A stretch of DNA of 12,140 bases, from contig DAOWCY010000212.1 in NCBI GenBank assembly GCA_030639305.1, positions 1 to 12,140 on the forward strand. Reading direction: 5' to 3'. A program made the position numbers and the translations under genes. Of this stretch, positions 6,102-12,140 are shown piece after piece (the first letter of the stretch is position 1; each line of letters opens with the position of its first letter). Under the pieces are notes generated by a model that saw only the letters and a list, made by a program, of their open reading frames with translations, had not been told where the DNA came from and did no database searches. Origin of the DNA: JAGLQA01 sp023135565 (lineage in GTDB: Bacteria > Acidobacteriota > Aminicenantia > UBA2199).

Positions 6102-6402
6102 CCTCCGGCGGCCCCTGCCGGGGAGGCCAAACTTTTGAAAAAGTTTGATCAAAACTTTTATTTATTTAAAATCAAAAGCGCTCACCCGCTGCCTCTTGCG
6201 GCGGAGCCGCTAATTGCCCCCCCACGCGAGTGGGGTTTAAAATCAAAAGCGCCTCTTGCCTCCGGCGGCCCTGCCGGGGGCCAAACTTTTGAAAAAGTTT
6301 GATCAAAACTTTTATTTATTTAAAATCAAAAGCGCTCACCCGCTGCCTCTTGCCGCGAAGCGGCTCATCGCCTCCCCGTGCGTACGGGGCGCATGTGGGG
6401 CT
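6102..6402 (-). repeat. Two tandem composite repeats, D-C-E-A-B twice
   Basis: Read on the minus strand, unit 1 starts with D at 6389-6374, then C at 6364-6352, E, A, and B ending near 6259. Unit 2 starts with D at 6235-6220, a C-like hairpin, then E, A and B ending at 6102. The D palindromes are offset by 154 bases. The segments 6102-6198 and 6259-6353 are almost identical. A partial D (CCCCACATGCG) precedes unit 1, so the right end is itself a hybrid of two D modules. The right part overlaps the 3' end of dmsBC and supplies its last 28 codons and stop. Confidence 0.9.
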
Positions 6403-7968
6403 GTCTCGCTTCAGCATGGTTAGTAGGTCCATCAGCATCTGTTTAGGTGGAGTAATGACATCCAATTCGTCGTAATATTCGGCCCTGTCGATCAGTTCTC
6501 CTAATATCACGGAGGCGGCTGTCAGCAGGTAAATATCTCCGCTGAATATATTTTCCACAGTGGCAAAAAATAGACCGACCGGTAATAAAAAACCGAAAAA
6601 GATTCTCAATAAACTGATCGAAAGCCGGTTAGAGACGTGATTCCCCGGCCTCTTTCTATATAGGTAGAGGCAGAATTTGAGCAAACCGAAAAATACAAAC
6701 AACATGCTGTTCCCGGTTAGGACACTGTAAAGAAAAAAACCGTTAAACAGCACATGAGCGCTGTGAAAATTCAGCGCTCCCACCTGCATGGCTACTTGAT
6801 AGATTTTATCTATGGAGTACAGGCTGATAAAGCCTATCACTGCCGTCGCCCAGCCGAGGACCGGGATTCGGGGAAAGAAGAGCAGGTAAAGGCCCGCCAG
6901 GCCCATAAATAAAGAAAAGAAGAGGATTTCGCGGCTCAACCAGGAGGTGCGCCAATTAAAGATAGCCCGCCAGGCCCGGGATTTTTGGCCTAAATGCACA
7001 AAAGTCAGGCCCATGGCCGCCGCGCCTAAACCTAAGAACAAGAAAGGCTCGATGCCGTTTGCGCCGGTAACAGAAGCAGTAAAAAAAGCTACCAGGATAT
7101 AAGCGATAGTCGTAAAAAGCAAAAGCGTCCATTCTTTTTTCAGGGTGATTTTGCTTTTGGGGATATCTATGCTGGAGAAGAAGAGTTTTTCCACGGAGCC
7201 GGAATGGGATGGGGCAGTGCATTCGGGCTGTTGTTTGCGGCGCAGCGGGATAAAATTGATAGCCGGTTCGATGCCTGCCTCGGTGAACCCCGCAACCCCG
7301 CGGCGCGGGGAGCCGATAAGAGGCTTTTGAATAACAAAAGAGTCCCCCTCTTTCCTTCGAGATTCGATGTTCGGTGTTCGATATTCGATATTCTTTTGCG
7401 CCCCCTCCCCACGTGGTGGGGCCGCTGGAGGCGAAACGCTCTTCTCTTCAAATTGCAGCGCTCCTGTCGGGCAAGCCACCACGCAAGCCGGTTTTTTACC
7501 TTCGTTAATTCTATCTAAACAAAAATCGCATTTTTCGGTAATTCCCCGCTCAGGATTAAATTTGGGCGCATCATAGGGGCAGGCCCAGGTGCAGTATTTG
7601 CAGCCCATGCATTTTTTCGGGTCTATAGAAACCGCGCCGGTTTTTTCGTCTTTTGAGTAGGCCCGGGCCGGGCAGTTTTTCAAACACACCGGTTCGGCGC
7701 AGTGGTTACAGGCCAAAGAGAGATGAAAATGAGGCAGCGCCGGGTGGCGCGATTCATTGAAAGTAAACACCTGCCGCAGCGCGGCTAAACAAAAGTTTTT
7801 GCGGGGGGTGCAGGGGGGCAGTTTTTTCAAAATGCGCCCCCCTGCCCGCCGGAGGCGAGATTTTTCTTCGGCTATAGATTGCTCCGTTTCGCAGGCAATG
7901 ACACAGGCTCCGCAGCCGGTGCATTTGTTAATATCGAATAAAAAACTTTTTTGATTTTTTTCTTTCAT
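6316..7968 (-). CDS. dmsB: Fused DmsB-DmsC: ferredoxin-type electron-transfer subunit and membrane anchor
   Basis: Residues 1-173 are a four-cluster ferredoxin subunit with all sixteen cysteines: C16/19/22/26, C87/90/95/99, C120/123/126/130 and C147/150/162/166. Residues about 280-500 hold roughly eight hydrophobic segments like the DmsC quinol-oxidising anchor. The protein would pass electrons between the quinone pool and the molybdoenzyme encoded upstream. I chose the ATG at 7968 because INKCTGCGAC follows in the usual register; the open frame to 8112 is only repeat sequence. Three parts look repeat-derived: residues about 38-64, inside the ferredoxin domain; residues about 175-227, in the domain linker, including NIEYRTPNIES; and residues 523-550 at the C-terminus. 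A weak AAGG lies 8 bases before the start. It could be a decaying gene, but no stop or frameshift is seen. Confidence 0.85.
   Translation of the reverse strand: MKEKNQKSFLFDINKCTGCGACVIACETEQSIAEEKSRLRRAGGRILKKLPPCTPRKNFCLAALRQVFTFNESRHPALPHFHLSLACNHCAEPVCLKNCPARAYSKDEKTGAVSIDPKKCMGCKYCTWACPYDAPKFNPERGITEKCDFCLDRINEGKKPACVVACPTGALQFEEKSVSPPAAPPRGEGAQKNIEYRTPNIESRRKEGDSFVIQKPLIGSPRRGVAGFTEAGIEPAINFIPLRRKQQPECTAPSHSGSVEKLFFSSIDIPKSKITLKKEWTLLLFTTIAYILVAFFTASVTGANGIEPFLFLGLGAAAMGLTFVHLGQKSRAWRAIFNWRTSWLSREILFFSLFMGLAGLYLLFFPRIPVLGWATAVIGFISLYSIDKIYQVAMQVGALNFHSAHVLFNGFFLYSVLTGNSMLFVFFGLLKFCLYLYRKRPGNHVSNRLSISLLRIFFGFLLPVGLFFATVENIFSGDIYLLTAASVILGELIDRAEYYDELDVITPPKQMLMDLLTMLKRDSPTCAPYARGGDEPLRGKRQRVSAFDFK
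7288..7446 (-). repeat. In-frame repeat insert in the DmsB-DmsC linker
   Basis: On the + strand a D-like palindrome CCCCGCGGCGCGGGG (7296-7310) is followed by AGCCGATAAGAGGC and a CTTTTG/CAAAAG hairpin, then a short tandem of TTCGAT-type units (about 7364-7395), then a second D-like palindrome in CCCCACGTGGTGGGG and a B-like GCTGGAGGCG. The whole is about 53 codons and keeps the frame. The TTCGAT tandem encodes NIEYRTPNIES, of the dispersed NIEHRTSNIE-like type I have seen in several bacterial lineages. Edges are judged by where DmsB-like and DmsC-like sequence resumes. Confidence 0.7.
7777..7857 (-). repeat. In-frame repeat insert in the ferredoxin domain
   Basis: Read on the minus strand, GCCTCCGGCGGGCAGGGGGG matches the B module complement, followed by ATTTTGAAAAAACTG in the position of module A, a GCAGGGGGG/CCCCCCTGC inverted repeat, and CAAAAACTTTTG. 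It adds about 27 codons between EEKS and LRQVFTFNESRHP, two blocks that are adjacent in typical DmsB proteins. No cluster cysteine is lost, and two extra cysteines are added. Confidence 0.7.
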
Positions 7969-7969
7969 T

Positions 7970-8145
7970 TTCTTGCCTTCGGCGACCCTGCCGGGGGCCA
8001 AACTTTTGATAATTAGAATCAAAAGCGTTCCCTGCCGCGAAGCGGCTTTTCGCCTCCCCGTGCGTACGGGGTTGAAAAAGTTTGAACAAAACTTTTTATA
8101 ATTGAGAATCAAAAGCGCTCACCCGCTGCCCTTGCGGCGAAGCGA
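7970..8145 (-). repeat. Nested composite repeat between dmsA and dmsBC
   Basis: From the dmsA end the minus strand reads a degenerate C hairpin, E (GGGTGAGCGCTTTTGATTCT), the first half of A ending CAAACTTTTTCAA, then a complete D (8071-8056), C (8047-8035) and an E-like stretch, then the second half of A (CAAAAGTTTGG) and B. The second D-C-E unit therefore interrupts module A. The element supplies the last residues and stop codon of dmsA and ends directly before the dmsBC start. Confidence 0.85.
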
Positions 8146-10221
8146 CCTATTGGCTGGGTGCGCCGCACCTTCGGCCCTTTCTACTTCTACCAGGTTGTCA
8201 TGATAAGCCGAACCATATCCCATGTCCGTCTCACGACCCAAAGAAAGAAAATTAACCGCGCCGCCTTCCGAAATCCACCAACCATTAGTCACCGCCGCAC
8301 AACCGGATTTCATGCTGAAATCAATGCGGGCCGGTAAAACCAGTTCTCCGCGGTCATTAAAAACCCGCACCCGGTCTTTGTTCTTAATGCCCCTTTCGAC
8401 AGCGTCATCAGGGTTAAGCAAAACAAAAGGGCCGGGACTGAACTGCCGGATTAAACTCAAATTGTTAAATTGAGAATGCACCCGGTTCTTAGTGTTGGGC
8501 GTCATAAAATAAAGGGGATACTTCTTAGACTCTTTCGACCTCCGGGGCGCCGATTCTACAGGCTCGAAAAAATCAGGCAGCGCATCTACTCCCCAGCGCT
8601 CTTCCGCTTCGCGGGACAAAAGCTCGATCTTTCCCGATGGGGTGGGAAATTTCAGATCGGCAAAAGCCACCTCCTTAGTGCCCGGAGCTAATACCGGCCC
8701 TTTTTTCAACCGTTCTAAAGTAAGTTCCGGGAAAGGAGCCAGCATCTTCTCTAAGTAGGCTTCGATATCCTCATCGGAAGCGCCGGGGATTTTGCCTGCC
8801 ACAGCCTCAGCCGGGAAACCCAATTTTTGAGCCAGCAGCAGGTAGATTTCGCTTTCCGGTTTAACCCGGCCCGGCGGATCGATTATTTTTTGTTTCAGTT
8901 GGATGTAGGGATGCCAGTAAGCGCCGATCACGTCCGACTGCTCGAACATGGATTTTGCCGGTAAGATAATATCCGCTTCCCGCGCCGTATCGGTCAAGAA
9001 CTGCTCCACCACGACACGGAAATCCAGGCTGCGAAAAGCTTCTAAAACCTTGTGGGTTTCAGGGTTCTGGGTGACCGGGTTGGCCCGTTCCACCCAGATC
9101 ATCCGCAGCGGCGGATTTTTTGTTTCCAGCATGGCCTGTCCCAACCGGGCTATCGGTATGGAAACCCGCGCTGTGCCGTCCGGTTTTTGGGGCGGGAAAA
9201 AAGCGATAGGGTCTTTGATTTTATCGAAAATAAAGGTCTGCAAATTAGCGTAAATCCAGCCCGCCCCCGGTTTGCCGATATTGCCCGTGATGGCAGTCAG
9301 GGCGATAATGGCTCTCATGGTTTGGCCGCTGTTGGTATAGCGCTGCATACCGAAACCGGCGCAGATGCTCGCCGGTTTGACTGCGCCTAAGTATTCGGCC
9401 AAACGCTCGATATATTTCACCGGCACGTCGGTTATGACAGAGGCTTTTTGGGGGGTAAAATCCTTCACTTTGCGGGCGAATTCCGGGAAGCCCAGCACAT
9501 GCTTGTCGATGAAATCCCGGTCTACGCGGTTATTTTCGATCAGCAGGTGAGCGACGCTCAGGGCCAGGGCGCCGTCGCTGCCCGGTCTCGGTTGGATCAG
9601 CAGTTCCGCTGTTTCGGCGGTCTGGGTGCGGCGCGGATCGATGACGATCAATTTGGCTCCTTTTTCTAAAGCCAGGTCTATGGCGCGCATCTGGTGGATA
9701 TTGGTTTCCGCTGCGTTTTTGCCCCACATAATAATCAGCCGGGCGTTTTCTAAGTCCCAGGGGGCGTTGTGGATATTTTCGCCTAAAGTGAGGCGGGTAG
9801 CTTCCAGGCCCGCCGGCCAGCACAGGTCGCCGTAGGTGGTGGTATAGCCGCCGTAGAGACGCCAGAATTCGGCACCTACGGCGTTTAGCAAACCTTTAGT
9901 GCCGCTGCCGGTAAAATAGAGTACGCTCTGGGGGCCGGATTTTTCTTTAAAGAAGCGCAATTTTCCGGCTATGGTATCTAAGGCTTCGTCCCAGGAAATC
10001 TCCCGGAAATCGCCGTCCGGTTGGCGTTTTAGCGGGGTCAGGATTCTATCGGGCGAATGGGTGCGTTCCACGTAGCTTAGACCTCGTAAGCAGACCCCTT
10101 CCGGCGCGGCCAGGTTTTCCGGGTTAGCTTCGACTTTACAGATGCGGTTATTTTCCACATAGACTTTCATGCTGCAGGTGCTGTAGCAGTTTCTTGGGCA
10201 AGCGGTCGAATAAATTTTCAT
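8119..10221 (-). CDS. DmsA/PhsA-type molybdopterin oxidoreductase catalytic subunit
   Basis: The 700-residue product has the Molybdop_Fe4S4 motif with C8, C12, C16 and C44, the large pterin-binding domain, and a C-terminal dinucleotide-binding domain with YFMTPNTKNRVHSQFNN. Together with the fused DmsB-DmsC downstream it should form a three-domain membrane complex that reduces or oxidises a small substrate with quinol. The residue aligned by eye with the DmsA molybdenum-ligand serine is C134 in YGDLCWPAG, which points away from DMSO reductase and toward Cys-ligated relatives such as polysulfide or thiosulfate reductases; the substrate is unknown. There is no twin-arginine leader: the protein starts seven residues before the first cluster cysteine, so a cytoplasmic-facing complex is likely. 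The last residues (SLRRKGSG) come from a repeat. The ATG at 10221 lies 5 bases after a TATAAT box. Confidence 0.88.
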   Translation of the reverse strand: MKIYSTACPRNCYSTCSMKVYVENNRICKVEANPENLAAPEGVCLRGLSYVERTHSPDRILTPLKRQPDGDFREISWDEALDTIAGKLRFFKEKSGPQSVLYFTGSGTKGLLNAVGAEFWRLYGGYTTTYGDLCWPAGLEATRLTLGENIHNAPWDLENARLIIMWGKNAAETNIHQMRAIDLALEKGAKLIVIDPRRTQTAETAELLIQPRPGSDGALALSVAHLLIENNRVDRDFIDKHVLGFPEFARKVKDFTPQKASVITDVPVKYIERLAEYLGAVKPASICAGFGMQRYTNSGQTMRAIIALTAITGNIGKPGAGWIYANLQTFIFDKIKDPIAFFPPQKPDGTARVSIPIARLGQAMLETKNPPLRMIWVERANPVTQNPETHKVLEAFRSLDFRVVVEQFLTDTAREADIILPAKSMFEQSDVIGAYWHPYIQLKQKIIDPPGRVKPESEIYLLLAQKLGFPAEAVAGKIPGASDEDIEAYLEKMLAPFPELTLERLKKGPVLAPGTKEVAFADLKFPTPSGKIELLSREAEERWGVDALPDFFEPVESAPRRSKESKKYPLYFMTPNTKNRVHSQFNNLSLIRQFSPGPFVLLNPDDAVERGIKNKDRVRVFNDRGELVLPARIDFSMKSGCAAVTNGWWISEGGAVNFLSLGRETDMGYGSAYHDNLVEVERAEGAAHPANRSLRRKGSG

Positions 10222-10226
10222 AGCAT

Positions 10227-10256
10227 ATTATACCAGATTTTTCTTTTTTTTGTCTG
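10227..10256 (-). promoter_or_regulatory. Promoter of dmsA-dmsBC
   Basis: On the minus strand a perfect TATAAT (10232-10227) follows CAGACA (10256-10251) by 18 bases. Only five bases separate the -10 box from the ATG, and there is no Shine-Dalgarno sequence, so the transcript probably begins at or very near the start codon. Confidence 0.6.
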
Positions 10257-10352
10257 TCGCCCCGGCTCGTGATTATAACATCGCAAACATTTACCCGAAT
10301 TTGTTCCAGCGTTGCTGCAAGGGACGTTTTTTTTATTTTTGGCTGTTAGCTC

Positions 10353-10381
10353 TTGACTACTACCGGGTTTTGCTTTATATA
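10353..10381 (+). promoter_or_regulatory. Promoter of the CLC channel gene
   Basis: TTGACT (10353-10358) and TATATA (10376-10381) are separated by 17 bases. The expected start near 10388 gives a leader of about 28 bases to the ATG at 10416. The leader is A-rich with no Shine-Dalgarno. The promoter is divergent from that of dmsA, about 100 bases away. Confidence 0.6.
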
Positions 10382-10415
10382 TTAACTTAATAATTCCCAA
10401 AATAAAAAAATCATA

Positions 10416-12140
10416 ATGAAAAACTTGGAAAAAAAGTTCTCTATATTAGAAAAATTTAAAACTTCGGAACACGCTTTCATGATCGTTATCCCGATCGTTA
10501 TCGGCTTATTAGGCGGCCTGGGCGCGGCGGCGCTCAAAACCTTGATCCACTTCTTCCAAAGCCTGCTCTGGGGCAATGAACACTATGCGGCTTCCTGGCT
10601 GAAAACCCTCTTAGTACCTGCCGGGGGAGCCTTCGTGGTGGGCTTGATTATCTACTACTTCTCCAGCGAGGCCAAAGGACACGGCGTGCCGGAAGTAATG
10701 GAGGCTATCTCCTTGAAAAACGGCGTCATCAGACCCCGCGTGGTGGTCAGCAAAGCGATAGCGTCAGCTCTGACTATCGCTTCCGGCGGGTCAGTGGGTA
10801 GGGAAGGGCCCATCATCCAGATCGGTTCCGCTATCGGCTCCACTTTGGGGCAGATGTTTAAACTGTCCAAAAGAAGGATGCAGACCCTGGTGGGCTGCGG
10901 GGCGGCGGCGGGAATAGCCGCGGCTTTTAATACGCCCATCGCGGGGGCCATGTTCGCCGTGGAAATCATTTTGGGCGATTTTGCCATCAGCCAATTCTCT
11001 CCTATCGTCATCTCTTCGGTGACGGCTACGGTGATCTGCCGCCTCACTTACGGCAATGCCCCGGCTTTTAAAGTTCCCGCTTATGCGCTGGTTCATCCTT
11101 TAGAACTTATTCCCTATGCCCTGTTGGGCTTAATCGCCGGTTTAGTGGGCATCCTGTTCATCAAAGTGCTCTACTTCATGGAAGATACTTTCGACGCTAT
11201 CAAAATTCCCGATTTCTACAAAACCGCTTTCGGCGGCTTGATGTTAGGCGTTATCGCCCTGAAATTCCCCGAAATCTTCGGGGTGGGCTATGCGGCGCTG
11301 GACCAGGCGCTGCTCGGCAATATGGGTGTTATGTTTCTTTTTGCCCTTATTTTTTTGAAAATCCTGGCTTCGTCTATTACCCTGGGTACCGGCAGTTCCG
11401 GGGGTATTTTTGCTCCTTCGCTGTTTATGGGCGCTATGACCGGCGGTTTTTTCGGCAATATCGTGCACAAACTTTTTCCCCTGGTTACCGCCGGGCCGGG
11501 AGCTTATGCGTTGGTTGCCATGAGCGCGGTGGTGGCTGCCACTACTCACGCTCCCATCACCGCTATCCTGATCATATTCGAGATGACCAACGACTACAAA
11601 ATCATCCTGCCTTTGATGGTAGCTACGATCATCAGTTTGACCACCACGCGGCTGCTGAAAGGTTCGATCTACACCTTGAAGCTGCTGCGCCGGGGCATCG
11701 ATATCCATAAAGGTAGAGAGATCAATATCCTCAAAGCCATGACAGTCAAGGATGTCATGCGCGGCAGTGTCGAGATCGTGGCTGCCGATACTTCCATGAA
11801 AGTCCTGCTGGAAAAATTCATCCGTTCCGAACACTGTTTTTTCTATATTTTGGATGAGCAGGGGCAAATCGCGGAGAAGATTTCTCAGACCGAACTGAGC
11901 CCGGCAGCCCCGGATTACGAAAATTTGAAAGACTTCGTAGTGGCTGAAGATATTGCCACGCCCAATTTCTTAGTTGTGAATGAGAAAGACCACTTAGACT
12001 ATGTGATGAAAGAGTTTGCCAAAGAGAACATCGATGAAATCCCGGTGGTCTCCAGCAGTGACCCGACGAAAATATTGGGTTCTATATGGCGTATCGATGT
12101 GATTTCGGCTTATAACAAGGAGATTTTGAAACGGGATTTA
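10416..12140 (+). CDS. CLC-family chloride channel with C-terminal CBS domains (runs off the window)
   Basis: The frame is open from the ATG at 10416 to the window edge, 575 codons, so the 3' end is missing. Residues about 20-415 form the CLC membrane domain, with the three anion-path motifs: GHGVP (88-92), GREGP (128-132) with the gating glutamate E130, and GSSGGIFAP (326-334). Y419 matches the conserved pore tyrosine. The equivalent of the inner proton glutamate (E203 in E. coli ClC) is I184 in FAVEIILGDF, as in channel-type CLCs, which suggests a Cl- channel rather than a H+/Cl- exchanger. H89 replaces the usual serine of GSGIP. Residues about 440-490 and 508-565 look like a CBS pair, which may sense adenine nucleotides. 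The start is supported by its promoter, not by a ribosome binding site. Confidence 0.9.
   Translation, partial: MKNLEKKFSILEKFKTSEHAFMIVIPIVIGLLGGLGAAALKTLIHFFQSLLWGNEHYAASWLKTLLVPAGGAFVVGLIIYYFSSEAKGHGVPEVMEAISLKNGVIRPRVVVSKAIASALTIASGGSVGREGPIIQIGSAIGSTLGQMFKLSKRRMQTLVGCGAAAGIAAAFNTPIAGAMFAVEIILGDFAISQFSPIVISSVTATVICRLTYGNAPAFKVPAYALVHPLELIPYALLGLIAGLVGILFIKVLYFMEDTFDAIKIPDFYKTAFGGLMLGVIALKFPEIFGVGYAALDQALLGNMGVMFLFALIFLKILASSITLGTGSSGGIFAPSLFMGAMTGGFFGNIVHKLFPLVTAGPGAYALVAMSAVVAATTHAPITAILIIFEMTNDYKIILPLMVATIISLTTTRLLKGSIYTLKLLRRGIDIHKGREINILKAMTVKDVMRGSVEIVAADTSMKVLLEKFIRSEHCFFYILDEQGQIAEKISQTELSPAAPDYENLKDFVVAEDIATPNFLVVNEKDHLDYVMKEFAKENIDEIPVVSSSDPTKILGSIWRIDVISAYNKEILKRDL

Noticed and set aside
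7969..8112. A 48-codon N-terminal extension of DmsBC starting MILNYKKF.
   Set aside because: The extension is translated repeat sequence; the ATG at 7968 places the first cluster motif at the usual distance from the N-terminus.
10316..10345. A small GC-containing segment followed by a T-rich run between dmsA and the CLC gene, considered as a terminator.
   Set aside because: The possible stem is only about 4 bp, and a terminator between two divergent promoters would have no gene to end.
10655..11867. Long minus-strand frames inside the CLC gene.
   Set aside because: They are shadows of a clear CLC coding sequence on the + strand, which is missing from simple ORF lists only because it has no stop inside the window.

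Overview
The window reads as a bacterial chromosome fragment of intermediate GC content. A DmsABC-type respiratory molybdoenzyme, a GmhB-like heptose phosphatase and a secreted protein resembling the VWFA-related proteins of Acidobacteriota and Aminicenantes suggest an anaerobic, didermic bacterium, possibly near that lineage. This placement is an inference from family resemblance and is weak.

Layout, left to right: a 612-base gene-poor stretch with a composite repeat and two inverted repeats; a DCC-family (DUF393) protein gene on +, containing an internal hairpin-rich insert; a 5'-truncated HATPase/winged-helix regulator on -, convergent with it; a secreted VWFA-like protein on +; a GmhB-like HAD phosphatase on +; a repeat cluster; a cysteine-synthase-family PLP enzyme on -; the C-terminal remnant of a DUF4143 ATPase on +; an empty stretch; two tandem composite repeats; a fused DmsB-DmsC gene and a DmsA-like catalytic gene, both on - and transcribed dmsA then dmsBC; and, divergent from dmsA, a CLC chloride channel gene with CBS domains that runs off the right end.

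The striking feature is a family of mosaic palindromic repeats. I label the modules D (a 15-16 bp palindrome of CCCC, a central 7-8 bases, then GGGG), C (GCCGCTTCGCGGC), E (GGGTGAGCGCTTTTGATTTT and variants), A (AAAAGTTTTGATCAAACTTTT followed by CAAAAGTTTG) and B (CCGGCAGGGCCGCCGGAGG). The usual order is D-C-E-A-B. The modules fill most intergenic gaps, but they also sit inside genes. They appear in frame within dmsBC at two places, and a related three-hairpin insert lies within the DCC gene. They form the C-terminal tails of DmsA and DmsBC. The ribosome binding site, start codon and first codons of the gmhB-like gene align at 40 of 46 positions with module C plus E. One copy carries a second D-C-E unit inside its A module. 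This behaviour recalls Rickettsia palindromic elements and REP/BIME sequences, but the sequence family here is different and I do not recognise it.

Promoters can be proposed for several genes. At dmsA and the cysteine-synthase-like gene the -10 box lies so close to the ATG, with no Shine-Dalgarno sequence, that leaderless mRNAs are likely. The DCC and gmhB-like genes instead have strong Shine-Dalgarno sequences. The dmsA-dmsBC pair should form one membrane-bound electron-transfer complex. The remaining genes show no obvious pathway link.
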